Shown here: piece by piece, positions 52,769 through 61,575 of the stretch
Position numbering within the stretch: the stretch's first letter is position 1
How the letters are laid out: the number at the start of each line of letters is the position of its first letter
DNA from: ZC4RG30 sp035556135
GTDB lineage: Bacteria > Pseudomonadota > Gammaproteobacteria > Steroidobacterales > Steroidobacteraceae
NCBI GenBank assembly: GCA_035556135.1
Contig: DATMFO010000005.1
Span: 186,001 to 250,000 of the forward strand
Direction of reading: 5' to 3'
DNA length: 64,000 nucleotides
Program-made: the position numbers and the translations under genes
The notes under the pieces: model-generated
Told to the model about the DNA's origin: nothing
The model's database searches: none
The model's input: only the letters and a program-made list of their open reading frames with translations

Positions 52769-53473
52769 ATGGGAAAGTCATTTGAAGTTGTCGCCGAGAC
52801 GCGCAACGACCAGGGCAAGGGTGCGAGCCGCCGCCTGCGTCGCGCGGGCAAGGTGCCGGGAATCCTCTATGGCGGAAAGGGCGAGCCTTCGGCTGTCGCG
52901 CTCAACCAGCTGAAGCTGCTGAACGTCATCGAGGACGAGAAATTCTACTCCAGCATCATCCAGCTGAAGCTGGATGGCCGCGACGAGCAGGCCATCGTGA
53001 AGGACGTGCAGATGCATCCGGCCAAGCGCCAGGTGCTGCACATGGACCTGCAGCGCGTGCTGGCTGACCAGCCGATCCGCATCCACCTGCCCATCCACTT
53101 CCTCAACGCCAGCACTTCGCCGGGCGTGAAGCTGCAGGCGGGCCTGGTGTCGCATCTGAAGACCGACGTGGAAATCTCCTGCCTGCCGAAGGACCTGCCG
53201 GAGGCGCTGGAGGTGGACATGGGCAACATGAACCTCAACGAGACCCTCTTCCTGAAGGACATCCCGCTGCCGGCGGGCGTGACCATTCCGGAGCTGGTGC
53301 AGGGGCGCAACCCACCGGTGGTGTCCATCCACGCGCCGCGTGCCGAGGAACCGGAGCCGGCTGCGGCCGAGGCCGCTGGGGCGCCTGCCGCTGGCGCGGC
53401 ACCGGCTGCGGATGCCAAGAAGGCTGCGGATGCGAAGAAGGAAGAGCCCAAGAAGGAAGGCGGCAAGAAGTAA
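52769..53473 (+). CDS. rplY: 50S ribosomal protein L25/general stress protein Ctc
   Basis: 234 aa from ATG 52769. Binds 5S rRNA. The N-terminal L25 domain has RNDQGKGASRRLRRAGKVPG and ILYGGKGEP. The C-terminal Ctc-type beta domain follows (VLHMDLQRV, PIRIHLPIHFLNAS, VDMGNMNLNETLFLKDI). An Ala/Lys/Glu-rich tail of about 35 residues ends the protein. The long (TL5/Ctc) form is usual in this group, whereas E. coli has the short form. It lies 64 nt after prs and 42 nt before pth. Confidence 0.96.
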   Translation: MGKSFEVVAETRNDQGKGASRRLRRAGKVPGILYGGKGEPSAVALNQLKLLNVIEDEKFYSSIIQLKLDGRDEQAIVKDVQMHPAKRQVLHMDLQRVLADQPIRIHLPIHFLNASTSPGVKLQAGLVSHLKTDVEISCLPKDLPEALEVDMGNMNLNETLFLKDIPLPAGVTIPELVQGRNPPVVSIHAPRAEEPEPAAAEAAGAPAAGAAPAADAKKAADAKKEEPKKEGGKK

Positions 53474-53515
53474 TCCGCTGCGGATTGCTTCCGGCGCCTT
53501 TTGCGCGAGCCAGAG

Positions 53516-54112
53516 ATGCCCGGACTTGCGATTCAGCTCGTCGTGGGTCTGGGCAATCCCGGGCGCGAGTACGAGACCTCGCGCCACAATGCGGGATTCT
53601 GGCTGGTGGAGGAGCTGGCGCGGCGCCATGGCGGAAGCTTCCGCCTGGAGCCGCGCTTCCGCGCCGAGCTGGCGCGGGTGCGGCTGGCCGGGAGCGAGTG
53701 CTGGCTGGTCAAACCCCAGGACTACATGAACAACAGTGGCCGCGTCACGCATGCGGTCGCCGGGTTCTACAAGGTGCCGGCAGAGGGTGTGCTGGTGGCG
53801 CACGACGAGCTCGACCTGCCGCCCGGCGAGCTGCGGCTGAAGCGGGGCGGCGGCGCCGGTGGCCACAACGGCCTCAAGGATCTCATTGCGCACCTGGGCG
53901 AGGATTTCTGGCGGCTGCGCATCGGCGTGGGCCATCCGGGATCCCGTGACCTGGTGACGCCGTGGCTGCTGGGGCGCACGGGCAACGCGGAGCGTGCACC
54001 AGTGGAGCAGGCGATGCCCGCCGCGGCGGACATCATCCCGTTGATGATCGAACAGGGCGCGGAGCGCGCGATGCAGCAGCTGCACACGGCTGCCGGCAGC
54101 GCACGCGGCTGA
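53516..54112 (+). CDS. pth: Peptidyl-tRNA hydrolase
   Basis: 198 aa from ATG 53516. Releases tRNA from prematurely dropped peptidyl-tRNA. Conserved residues: VVGLGNPGREYETSRHNAGF (catalytic His in RHN), KPQDYMNNSGR, VAHDELDLPPGELRLK and GGGAGGHNGLKDL. Normal length; the C-terminus is PWLLGR followed by a helical tail. It sits in the expected order between rplY and ychF. Confidence 0.96.
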   Translation: MPGLAIQLVVGLGNPGREYETSRHNAGFWLVEELARRHGGSFRLEPRFRAELARVRLAGSECWLVKPQDYMNNSGRVTHAVAGFYKVPAEGVLVAHDELDLPPGELRLKRGGGAGGHNGLKDLIAHLGEDFWRLRIGVGHPGSRDLVTPWLLGRTGNAERAPVEQAMPAAADIIPLMIEQGAERAMQQLHTAAGSARG

Positions 54113-54134
54113 AACTACACAAGGATTCCATTCC

Positions 54135-55226
54135 ATGGGCATTCAATGCGGCATCGTCGGACTGCCGAATGTGGGCAAGTCCACGCTGTTCAACGCGCTG
54201 ACCAAGGCGCAGATCGCGGCGGAGAACTATCCCTTCTGCACCATTGACCCGAACGTGGGTGTGGTGGGCGTGCCGGATCCGCGGCTGGCGGACCTCGCCG
54301 CAATCGTCAAGCCGGAACGCGTGCTGCCGGCGGCGGTGGAGTTCGTCGACATCGCAGGCCTCGTGGCCGGTGCCTCGAAGGGCGAGGGGCTGGGCAACCA
54401 GTTCCTGGCGCACATCCGCGAGACCGACGCCATCGCGCATGTGGTGCGCTGTTTCCAGAACGACGACATCGTGCACGTGTCGGGCAAGGTCAGCCCCATC
54501 GACGACATCGATGTCATCGACACCGAGCTGTGCCTGGCGGACCTCGCCAGCGTCGAGAAGGCCGTGGATCGCGCGGCCAAGGCCGCGAAGGCCCATGACA
54601 AGGATGGCGTGCGCAAGCATGCCGTGTACTCGCGGGTGCGCGCGCACCTGAACGAAGGCAAGCCGGCGCGCTCGATGCAGCTCACTCCGGAAGACCGCGC
54701 GGACCTGCGCGAGCTGCACCTGCTGACGCTCAAGCCCATCATGTACGTGGCCAATGTCAACGAAAGCGGCTTCACCAACAACCCCTTCCTCGATGCCGTG
54801 AAGGCACGCGCCGCCCAGGAAGGCGCGGTGGTGGTGGCCGTGTGCGCCGCGATGGAGGCGGAGATCGCGCAGCTGGACGATGCCGAGAAGGGCGAGTTCC
54901 TGAAGGACCTGGGGCTCTCCGAGCCGGGGCTGGACCGCGTGATCCGCGCGGCGTACCAGCTGCTGGGCCTGCAGACCTATTTCACCGCCGGCGTGAAGGA
55001 AGTGCGCGCCTGGACGGTGAAGGCCGGATCGACCGCGCCCCAGGCGGCCGGAGTGATCCACACCGATTTCGAGCGCGGGTTCATCCGCGCAGAGGTGATG
55101 GCCTATGAGGACTTCATCAAGTACCGCGGCGAGGCGGGAGCGAAGGAAGCCGGCAAGCTGCGGCTGGAAGGCAAGGAGTACATCGTCCGCGAGGGGGATG
55201 TCATGCACTTCCGGTTCAACGTGTAG
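54135..55226 (+). CDS. ychF: Redox-regulated ribosome-binding ATPase YchF
   Basis: 363 aa, full length. OBG-family P-loop protein that prefers ATP; linked to translation and oxidative-stress response. G1 GLPNVGKSTLFNALT, G3 VDIAGLVAGASKGEGLGNQF, the NxxE-type G4 replacing NKxD (YVANVNESGF), and a C-terminal TGS domain ending EGKEYIVREGDVMHFRFNV. Start 22 nt after the pth stop. Confidence 0.97.
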   Translation: MGIQCGIVGLPNVGKSTLFNALTKAQIAAENYPFCTIDPNVGVVGVPDPRLADLAAIVKPERVLPAAVEFVDIAGLVAGASKGEGLGNQFLAHIRETDAIAHVVRCFQNDDIVHVSGKVSPIDDIDVIDTELCLADLASVEKAVDRAAKAAKAHDKDGVRKHAVYSRVRAHLNEGKPARSMQLTPEDRADLRELHLLTLKPIMYVANVNESGFTNNPFLDAVKARAAQEGAVVVAVCAAMEAEIAQLDDAEKGEFLKDLGLSEPGLDRVIRAAYQLLGLQTYFTAGVKEVRAWTVKAGSTAPQAAGVIHTDFERGFIRAEVMAYEDFIKYRGEAGAKEAGKLRLEGKEYIVREGDVMHFRFNV

Positions 55227-55233
55227 GGGCAAC

Positions 55234-55249
55234 GCCAGGCCTGCCTGGC
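55234..55249 (+). terminator. Hairpin after ychF
   Basis: GCCAGGC-CT-GCCTGGC directly after the ychF stop. The stem is good but there is no clear T-run, so it is only a possible terminator or processing site. Confidence 0.4.
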
Positions 55250-55413
55250 TCGTTGACTCCGCAATACAACATACAAATAACCAGACATTTATTGCTCGCG
55301 AACTCGCGCATTGTCGCTGTCGCGGCAAGGGCTGACGGTCTCACTGCCTATCGTTAGTCTTGCCGGAGGTTGCACGGGGGTGCAACCGCTCCTGCAAAAC
55401 AAGCGAGGGTCTC

Positions 55414-57804
55414 GTGCGTATCAATCGTTCAGTTGCCCGTGCTGTGCGTGCATCCCTGGGTTGCGCGCTCCTGACAAGTGCTGGAACCGTGGCGTCCGCC
55501 GCGCAAGACGAGATGGTAGAACTGGAAGAAGTGGTAGTTACCGCCCAGTTCCGTGAACAGAACGTGCAGGACACGCCGCTGGCGATAACTGCGGTGTCGG
55601 CCGAGATGCTGGAGGCGCGCAGCCAGACCAACATCACCGAAGTGGCGAACCAGGCTCCCAGTGTCACGCTGAAGCCGCAAAGCCCCATGTTCGGGCCCTC
55701 GATTGCCGCCTATATCCGCGGCATCGGCGCCGGTGATTTCAATCCGGCACTGGAGCCGGGCGTCGGCATCTATGTGGACGATGTGTATATCGCCACGCTG
55801 ACTGGCTCGATGCTGGACCTGCTCGACCTGGAACGCGTGGAGATTCTCCGCGGACCGCAGGGAACGCTGGCGGGCCGCAATTCCATCGGCGGCGCCGTGA
55901 AGCTGTATTCGAAGAAGCCCGACAGCAGCGACAGTGGTTCCTTCCAGGTCACTTATGGTTCACGCAACCGGCTGGATCTGCGCGGCACGGCGAACTTCGC
56001 GCTCACGGACAATCTGTTCATGCGCATCTCCGGGGTGGACAAGAGCCAGGAAGGCTATATCGACCGCATCGACTACGGGTGCGCCTTCCCCGGAAATCCG
56101 TATGGAATCGTCTCGCTCACGGCCACCTCTGCGGGCTGCGTGGTGGCCAGGGACAGCAATGTGAACTACAGCGCGGGCCGCGTGGCGTTCCGCTGGCTGG
56201 CCAACGAGCGCGTGGAGGTGAACCTCTCGGCCGACTACACCAACGACCGCCGTAATCCCACGGGCGCGGTGCTGGTGGATTATCGGGACGCGACCCAGGC
56301 GGCTGCCGCGATTGGCCGTATCCAGCCGGTTCTGGATGCCGATCCGGCGAACAATGTGCGGCCATCAGTGTTCGTGACACCGCGCGGGTCCTACCACTAC
56401 TACGCGAGCTTCTACAACCCGGCCCATGACGGTACGGGCGAAGTCACCACTGCAATGGTCGAGTCACGTCCCACGCCCCGCCAGTGGTTCGAGGGTTGGG
56501 GTACGGCGCTCGACGTGGACTTCGGGATCAGTGACAGCCTGTCGCTGCGGTCGATCACGGCCTATCGCGAATACGAAAGCGGATTCGTCAACGACAACGA
56601 CCTGTCGCCGCTCGCCAGTTCCATCGGAGACGGCTCGCTTCCGTTCCGCGCGCTCACGCAGGAGCTGCGCCTGAGTGGCGGCAATGATGTGCTTGATTAC
56701 ACCCTTGGCGCCTACTACCTGGACCAGCGTTCCACATACCAGTCGTGGCAGGACCTGCGATACACCGGGCCCCTGCAGTTCCAGCAGGACGATGTGGTCA
56801 ATGTGGATACCTGGGCGGCGTTTGCCCACCTGGGCTGGAGCGTCACGGAACAGCTCGACCTCACCGCAGGCCTGCGGTACACGGACGAACACAAGGATTA
56901 CAACTACATCCGCCGGACGCGGGATGGCGCCCTGCATCCTGCGTTCAACGCGCCCGGCAATGAGCTGGATGGCCAGCGCAACAACTACGACGGCGACCAG
57001 CTCGACTATCGGCTCGCCGCGCAGTACAGCTGGACCGAAGACCTGATGACCTACCTGCAGTACTCAACCGGGTTCAAGGGTGGTGGAACCACGCCGCGTC
57101 CCTTCAACCTCGACCAGCTGGTGTCATTCGGGTCCGAAACACTGAAGTCGTGGGAACTGGGTGCCAAGACCGACTTCCTCGATCGCCGCCTGCGGGTGAA
57201 CACAGCTGTGTTCTTCGGTGACTACAAGGATGTGCAGATGGGCCTGCAGCAATGCCCGGTCGGCCCGCCTGCTCCCTGCGGCGTGATTGCCAACGCCGGT
57301 GATGCGGAACTGAAGGGATTCGAGTTTGAGGCCGTCATCCGGCCTGTCCGCCGCATGACGGTGGATGCCTCATATACCTACACTGACTTCAAGTGGAAGT
57401 TCCTCAGTCCGCTGACCCAGCCCCTGAGTGGGGTGGGCGGCATCCAGCTGTGGATGACCACGCCATTCCTGCCCAAGACCAAGGCGAGCCTCGGCACGCA
57501 GTACGAGTTCACGCTGGCAAATGGCAGCACCCTGTCGCCGCGCTTCGACGCCAGCTTCCAGTCCGAGCTGCACACCAACGGCAACAACAGCGTGAACAAC
57601 CGCATTGGCGGCTACACGCTGTTCAACGCCCGCCTGGTCTGGAAGCGTGCGCAAGGGGGCCTGGAGATCGCACTGGAAGGCACGAACCTCGGGGACAAGT
57701 ACTACTACCTGTCGCGAGCGGACCAGTACACGGGTGCCGGCCATACCGACGCCCAGCCTGGACGGCCCCGGGAGTGGGCGGTGACGCTGAAGAAGACGTT
57801 CTGA
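55414..57804 (+). CDS. TonB-dependent receptor of ordinary size
   Basis: 796 aa from GTG 55414 (RINRSVARAVRASL), chosen since the signal peptide then starts with charged residues and ends ASA before AQDEM. TonB box-like LEEVVVTAQFREQNVQDTPL. Plug features: AAYIRGIGAGDFN, VGIYVDDVYIATLTG, LLDLERVEILRGPQGTLAGR and NSIGGAVKLYSKKP. The barrel ends EWAVTLKKTF. This is the common 'VTAQ...QDTP' group found in sphingomonads and gammaproteobacteria, clearly distinct from the array receptors. No lipoprotein partner follows. Ligand unknown. Confidence 0.92.
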   Translation: MRINRSVARAVRASLGCALLTSAGTVASAAQDEMVELEEVVVTAQFREQNVQDTPLAITAVSAEMLEARSQTNITEVANQAPSVTLKPQSPMFGPSIAAYIRGIGAGDFNPALEPGVGIYVDDVYIATLTGSMLDLLDLERVEILRGPQGTLAGRNSIGGAVKLYSKKPDSSDSGSFQVTYGSRNRLDLRGTANFALTDNLFMRISGVDKSQEGYIDRIDYGCAFPGNPYGIVSLTATSAGCVVARDSNVNYSAGRVAFRWLANERVEVNLSADYTNDRRNPTGAVLVDYRDATQAAAAIGRIQPVLDADPANNVRPSVFVTPRGSYHYYASFYNPAHDGTGEVTTAMVESRPTPRQWFEGWGTALDVDFGISDSLSLRSITAYREYESGFVNDNDLSPLASSIGDGSLPFRALTQELRLSGGNDVLDYTLGAYYLDQRSTYQSWQDLRYTGPLQFQQDDVVNVDTWAAFAHLGWSVTEQLDLTAGLRYTDEHKDYNYIRRTRDGALHPAFNAPGNELDGQRNNYDGDQLDYRLAAQYSWTEDLMTYLQYSTGFKGGGTTPRPFNLDQLVSFGSETLKSWELGAKTDFLDRRLRVNTAVFFGDYKDVQMGLQQCPVGPPAPCGVIANAGDAELKGFEFEAVIRPVRRMTVDASYTYTDFKWKFLSPLTQPLSGVGGIQLWMTTPFLPKTKASLGTQYEFTLANGSTLSPRFDASFQSELHTNGNNSVNNRIGGYTLFNARLVWKRAQGGLEIALEGTNLGDKYYYLSRADQYTGAGHTDAQPGRPREWAVTLKKTF

Positions 57805-57898
57805 GGGCCTGAAGACGGTTCCTGTGCTGGCTGCCAGGGAAGGTGGCCGGCTCCAACACCGCCGGAACCGTCCGCCCCGGCGGCCCCCGGAGGTGGCT

Positions 57899-57928
57899 TG
57901 ACACCCTGGCTGCCCAGCCAAGACAATC
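57899..57928 (+). promoter_or_regulatory. Candidate promoter of tRNA-Met
   Basis: TTGACA (57899-57904), 18-nt spacer, GACAAT (57923-57928). A GC-rich stretch follows before the expected start near 57935, typical of stringently controlled stable-RNA promoters. The tRNA begins at 57975. Confidence 0.6.
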
Positions 57929-57974
57929 CGCGGCCCGCATCGGCGGGTCCCTCCGGATCCCCGCGGCGGTCGCT

Positions 57975-58051
57975 GGAAAGGTAGCTCAGCTGGTTAGAGC
58001 ACGGCACTCATAATGCCGGGGTCGAGGGTTCGATTCCCTCCCTTTCCACCA
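57975..58051 (+). tRNA. tRNA-Met (CAT), elongator type
   Basis: 77 nt with encoded CCA. Acceptor GGAAAGG/CCTTTCC, D-arm GCTC...GAGC, anticodon loop CTCATAA with anticodon CAT, stem CGGCA/TGCCG, T-arm GAGGG-TTCGATT-CCCTC. The D-loop and the run CTCATAATGCCGGGGTC resemble elongator tRNA-Met more than tRNA-Ile2. An integrase gene ends 6 nt from its 3' end on the opposite strand. Confidence 0.93.
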
Positions 58052-58056
58052 TCATT
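58028..58056. other. Probable attachment site at the tRNA-Met 3' end
   Basis: Tyrosine recombinases often integrate at the T-arm and 3' end of tRNA genes and lie beside the junction. Here the integrase reading frame abuts the tRNA. I saw no second copy of the tRNA 3' end within the window, so the other end is lost or lies beyond 64,000. Confidence 0.5.
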
Positions 58057-59196
58057 TCAAGCACTTGGCTTCTGCCCCTCAGGGCGCAGAAGCACGATTG
58101 CGGGACTTTTGCGGGACGACAACTGGCACACCCGGTTTGAAGCCTTGATCAGATTGGTGATCTCGGCCGCCGAGTAGTGCGTCGTGATTCGCGCCGACTT
58201 GTGCCCCAGCAAGTCCTGCCGATCCTCGAAGCTAACCCCGACCGCGCGCAGCCTTCGGCCAAACGTGTGCTTCAGATCGTGTACCCGGATGCGCCGAAAT
58301 CCCTGCGGGCAGGGTGTTCCGAGCACCTCCAGATACCGCGCCGAGGCGCGCCGTCGCGCCGCCTTCCACCCCGAGCTGTTGATGCCGGTCACCGCATGAC
58401 CGTCATACGTGAACACATGCGTTTCATGCTCGCCCCGCATCGATTCGATCACCGACTGCGCAACATCATTCAGGATGACTACACGATCAGCCTTGTTCTT
58501 CACGACGCTGGCCGGAATCACGAACACGCTTTTGTTCACCTCGGGTAGTTTCACTTCCCATTCCCACCTCAACTGCACGACTTCCTGCTCGCGCGTGCCG
58601 GTGTTCACCTTGAAAAGCGCCATGTGCGCCAGATGACCATCCAGTTCGCTGAACAGGAGCCGCTGTTCGTCCCATGACAGGGGATATGGTCGTCGTGCGT
58701 CTTCGTGCGGCAGCATCCGCAGCAGCGGGGCGGTTTCGAGCCAGGTAAGCCCGTTGCCATCCCGCCAGGCCCTCGCCGCGAGTATCAGAATCCGCCGGAC
58801 CACCGCCAGATCGCGGTTGATCGTGCCGGGGCTGATGCCCGCGTCGAGCCTGGCCTGAACATGCCCGCGCAGCGAGTCCTGATGCACGCGGGGCAGGGGC
58901 AGATTCCCAATCGAGGAATCCAGGCTCTGCAGTGCCCGCGCGTCGCGTTCCAGGCTGCGCTTGTGCAGGTGTTCGTTCAGGTACTTGGTTGCCGCTTCTC
59001 TAAACGTACGGTCCTGGCGTTGGCCGTACACGAGCTGCTCGCGAAGCTTTTCAAGCCGTCGGTTGAGGAATCGAATCGCTTCGTCGAGGTTGCCCGTGCC
59101 ACAGCTTTCGCAAAGGCGTCCGTATCCCTTGATCCACTTGTCGACATGCCAGACCTCGCCACGCTTGGCGAGACCGGGCGTTCTTCGTTGTCCCAT
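58057..59196 (-). CDS. Tyrosine recombinase (phage/ICE-type integrase)
   Basis: 379 aa. The N-terminal core-binding domain runs to about residue 170 (RTFREAATKYLNEH, PGTINRDLAVVRRIL). The catalytic domain keeps the full set: Arg in NTGTREQEVVQLRW, a Lys near VVKNKADRVVIL, His/Arg in VHDLKHTFGRRLR, His in DLLGHKSARIT and the nucleophile Tyr in THYS. It therefore looks intact and active. It points at tRNA-Met and begins inside the upstream AlpA-like gene. Confidence 0.92.
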   Translation of the reverse strand: MGQRRTPGLAKRGEVWHVDKWIKGYGRLCESCGTGNLDEAIRFLNRRLEKLREQLVYGQRQDRTFREAATKYLNEHLHKRSLERDARALQSLDSSIGNLPLPRVHQDSLRGHVQARLDAGISPGTINRDLAVVRRILILAARAWRDGNGLTWLETAPLLRMLPHEDARRPYPLSWDEQRLLFSELDGHLAHMALFKVNTGTREQEVVQLRWEWEVKLPEVNKSVFVIPASVVKNKADRVVILNDVAQSVIESMRGEHETHVFTYDGHAVTGINSSGWKAARRRASARYLEVLGTPCPQGFRRIRVHDLKHTFGRRLRAVGVSFEDRQDLLGHKSARITTHYSAAEITNLIKASNRVCQLSSRKSPAIVLLRPEGQKPSA

Positions 59197-59468
59197 GGAC
59201 TGCTCCTTACAGCCGCGGGACGCCCGTTGCGGGACTTATACTCATCGGCCCATTTGTCGAGGTCAAGGCGATCAAATGCGATGCCTTGCACGCCGATGCG
59301 GATCGCGGCGACGCAGGGCCGGACGTCTCGATTGAAGCGGTTCTTGTCCATGCCGAGATAGGCGGGCGCGTCGCGGAAGCGAAGGAATCGCGGCGCGATG
59401 CAGGGCGGGTACATGCGGGTTCGCTCGCGAGTGTGGTTCCGGTGGTTCAGGGTCGAGTTGTCACTCAT
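58977..59468 (-). CDS. AlpA-like small DNA-binding protein overlapping the integrase
   Basis: 163 aa if started at ATG 59466-59468 (MSDNSTLNHRNHTRERTRMY). The core FLRFRDAPAYLGMDKNRFNR followed by VRPCVAAIRIG and GIAFDRLDLDKWADEYKSRN looks like an excisionase/AlpA-type helix-turn-helix protein. Its last ~70 codons overlap the start of the integrase in another frame by 220 nt, so the C-terminal part may be a by-product; a functional protein needs only the first ~90 residues. It may regulate integration direction. Confidence 0.6.
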   Translation of the reverse strand: MSDNSTLNHRNHTRERTRMYPPCIAPRFLRFRDAPAYLGMDKNRFNRDVRPCVAAIRIGVQGIAFDRLDLDKWADEYKSRNGRPAAVRSSPWDNEERPVSPSVARSGMSTSGSRDTDAFAKAVARATSTKRFDSSTDGLKSFASSSCTANARTVRLEKRQPST

Positions 59469-59621
59469 GACGCAGGTTGCCTGGAATCGGGGGAAGGGCA
59501 GAAGAGGGGGTTTCACGGGAAATCCCGTCAATTCCGGCTTTCAGGTGGCCGGCCAGATACCCTTCAATTGGCCGGCCCATAACCTTGCAATCAGCCGAGC
59601 CGCCCGGCTACGATCCGCCGA

Positions 59622-60872
59622 ATGGCCGCCGATCGCCTCTACCGCAGATTTGCCGAAGAAGCCCTGCGGGAGACGCTGGCAGATACGCCCGCCGTCCTGA
59701 TCCACGGTCCACGTCAATGCGGCAAGACCACGCTGGCCCGTGGGGTCGGTGAGGCGCGGGACTACGCCTACTTCAGCTTCGATGACGATGTAACCCTCGC
59801 TGCGGCCAAAGCCGATCCCGTGGGTTTCGTCGGGGACCTGCCCGAGCGCGTGGTGCTCGACGAAGTCCAGCGCGCCCCGGTGATCTTTCCTGCGCTCAAG
59901 TCGGCCGTGGACCGTCGCCGGACTCCCGGACGCTTCCTGCTGACGGGATCGGCAAACGTGCTTCTGCTGCCGGCCCTTGCGGATTCGCTGGCGGGTCGGC
60001 TGGGTCTGTTGCGCCTGCACCCCCTGGCGCAATGCGAGCTCGCAGACCACGCGCCGAAATTCCTCGATCTGCTGTTCAACGACGGTTTCAAGGTCCGCAA
60101 ATACGAGCGTCTCGGCAAGGGCCTCGCCGAGCGCATCGCTGCAGGCGGCTACCCAGCCGCACTCGCACGCGCCACGGCGAGCCGCAGGTCCGCCTGGTAT
60201 CGCGACTACATCGAAACCCTTGTGCAGCGGGACGTACGCCAGCTCGCCCGCATCGCCTCGCTCGATGCGCTGCCGCGCCTCCTGGCGCTCGCTGCGGGTC
60301 AAACTGCACGACTCATCAACATCAGTGATCTGGCCAGCCCCTTTCAGCTCAGCCGGCCCACCATCCGCGACTACGTCACGCTGCTGGAACAGGTGTTCCT
60401 GATCGACGAACTGCCGCCCTGGCATAGCAATCGCTTGAGCCGGCTGATCAAGACACCGAAGCTGCACATCGGCGACACCGGCCTTGCCTGTGCGCTGCTC
60501 GGCATCGACGTGGCCGGAATTTGGCAGGATAGAACCCTGCTCGGGCAGCTACTGGAGACGTTTGTGTATCAAGAGGTACGTCGCCATGCCAGCTGGCACG
60601 ACGGGGAAATCCGTTTCAGCCATTACCGCGATAAGGATGGCGCCGAGGTGGACCTGGTGCTGGAGCGGGGCAGTGGGCAGATCGCGGGGATCGAGGTCAA
60701 AGCCGCAGCCACCGTGACGGCCGCAGACTTTCGCGGACTTCGCAAGCTGAAGGAAGCCGCCGGCCGGAAATTCACTTCGGGCGTCGTGCTCTATGACGGC
60801 GAGACCAGCGCCGGCTTCGGAGAGGGTTTGCATGCCATTCCAATTCGCACGCTTTGGGAACGGCACGAATGA
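59622..60872 (+). CDS. AAA ATPase with DUF4143 domain
   Basis: 416 aa. Walker A LIHGPRQCGKTTLARGV (about 26-42), Walker B PERVVLDEVQRAP, sensor-like FLLTGSANVLLLP, then a winged-helix-like middle (RLINISDLASPFQLSRPTIR). The C-terminal DUF4143 nuclease-like part contains FVYQEVRRHA, the PD-(D/E)xK-like DGAEVDLVLERG and GIEVKAAATV. Such proteins are common on mobile elements; their role is unknown. Its stop overlaps the next start as ATGA (60869-60872), so the two were translated together. Confidence 0.85.
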   Translation: MAADRLYRRFAEEALRETLADTPAVLIHGPRQCGKTTLARGVGEARDYAYFSFDDDVTLAAAKADPVGFVGDLPERVVLDEVQRAPVIFPALKSAVDRRRTPGRFLLTGSANVLLLPALADSLAGRLGLLRLHPLAQCELADHAPKFLDLLFNDGFKVRKYERLGKGLAERIAAGGYPAALARATASRRSAWYRDYIETLVQRDVRQLARIASLDALPRLLALAAGQTARLINISDLASPFQLSRPTIRDYVTLLEQVFLIDELPPWHSNRLSRLIKTPKLHIGDTGLACALLGIDVAGIWQDRTLLGQLLETFVYQEVRRHASWHDGEIRFSHYRDKDGAEVDLVLERGSGQIAGIEVKAAATVTAADFRGLRKLKEAAGRKFTSGVVLYDGETSAGFGEGLHAIPIRTLWERHE

Positions 60873-61054
60873 CTGCAACCACTCAGATCATGACCGAGGC
60901 CGACACCTGCCGCGAACTCGTCACCCCGAAGCTGACGAACGCCGGTTGGGGCGATGCCCCGCATGTGATCGGCGAGCAGCGTACCTTCACGAGTGGTCGG
61001 ATCATCGTTACCGGCGGCCGCGTGCGCCGAGGCAAGCAGAAGCGCGCCGACTAG
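60869..61054 (+). pseudogene. hsdR: Truncated type I restriction HsdR N-terminus
   Basis: 61 codons: TEADTCRELVTPKLTNAGWG, then EQRTFTSGRIIVTGGRVRRG and KQKRAD. This matches the very start of HsdR subunits (...DTCRKYVVPKLxxAGW...EQ.TFTDGRI.V.G...R..KRADYLL), which normally exceed 700 aa. Here a TAG follows the RAD where the nuclease domain should begin, so only a stub remains. No hsdM or hsdS is nearby. Confidence 0.65.
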
Positions 61055-61088
61055 CTTGGCAGCCCGCTGTTGGGACACATTGAGTCCC

Positions 61089-61449
61089 ATGAGTTGTACG
61101 GATGTTCTGAAGGTACGCGTAACCCCTGAGCTGAAGCGCCAGGCGCAGGGCATCGCTGCCCGTGAGTTGCTGGCCGAATCGGCGTGGCTCAAGCGTCTGG
61201 TCTTGCGCGAAATTGGACTGAGGACGACCCTGATCTTGCCGACCGCGACTCTCGCAGGGCAGGCTGCATGCACCGAAAAGGAGCGCCTTGCGAAGTGCCA
61301 ATGGCTGTCTCCGGCCGATCTACGTGCGCCTTCTGGACGAAGACCGGCTGTTGATTGAGGCCCGTGCGGAGGCGAGGGGACTGCGGCCGGCTACCTCTAT
61401 CGGTGCTGCCCGTATATGGACGGCAACGGGCGAATGGGACGATTCCTGA
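61089..61449 (+). pseudogene. Frameshifted mobilisation (MobC/relaxosome-like) gene
   Basis: From ATG 61089 the frame reads TDVLKVRVTPELKRQAQGIA and SAWLKRLVLREIG, like plasmid/ICE mobilisation accessory proteins. It then stops at 61358. The family-like continuation IYVRLLDEDRLLIEARAEAR with GLRPATS appears in the +1 frame from about 61306 and stops at 61449. A small indel near 61290-61315 explains this. The identification is from remembered family patterns. Confidence 0.5.
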
Positions 61450-61547
61450 TGAACCTGATGATGGCTTCCGGCGGATGCCCCTGGACCATCGTGCCGCTGG
61501 AACGTCGCAAGGTTCGCGACAGGCTCGATTGTTACCTTGGCCTCTGA
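61398..61547 (+). pseudogene. fic: C-terminal fragment of a Fic-domain protein
   Basis: The frame encodes CPYMDGNGRMGRFLMNLMMA then SGGCPWTIVPLERRK and a stop at 61545. This carries the Fic core HPFxDGNGRxxR with the leading His replaced by Cys, followed by the usual continuation. The rest of the protein is missing; the fragment is fused to the end of the mobilisation remnant. It is a non-functional relic. Confidence 0.65.
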
Positions 61548-61575
61548 CGACCATCAATCGCCCGGGGAACCAGCC

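Noticed and set aside
57975..58051. tRNA-Ile2 (CAT, lysidine-modified)
   Set aside because: The D-arm, variable region and anticodon-stem context match elongator tRNA-Met better.
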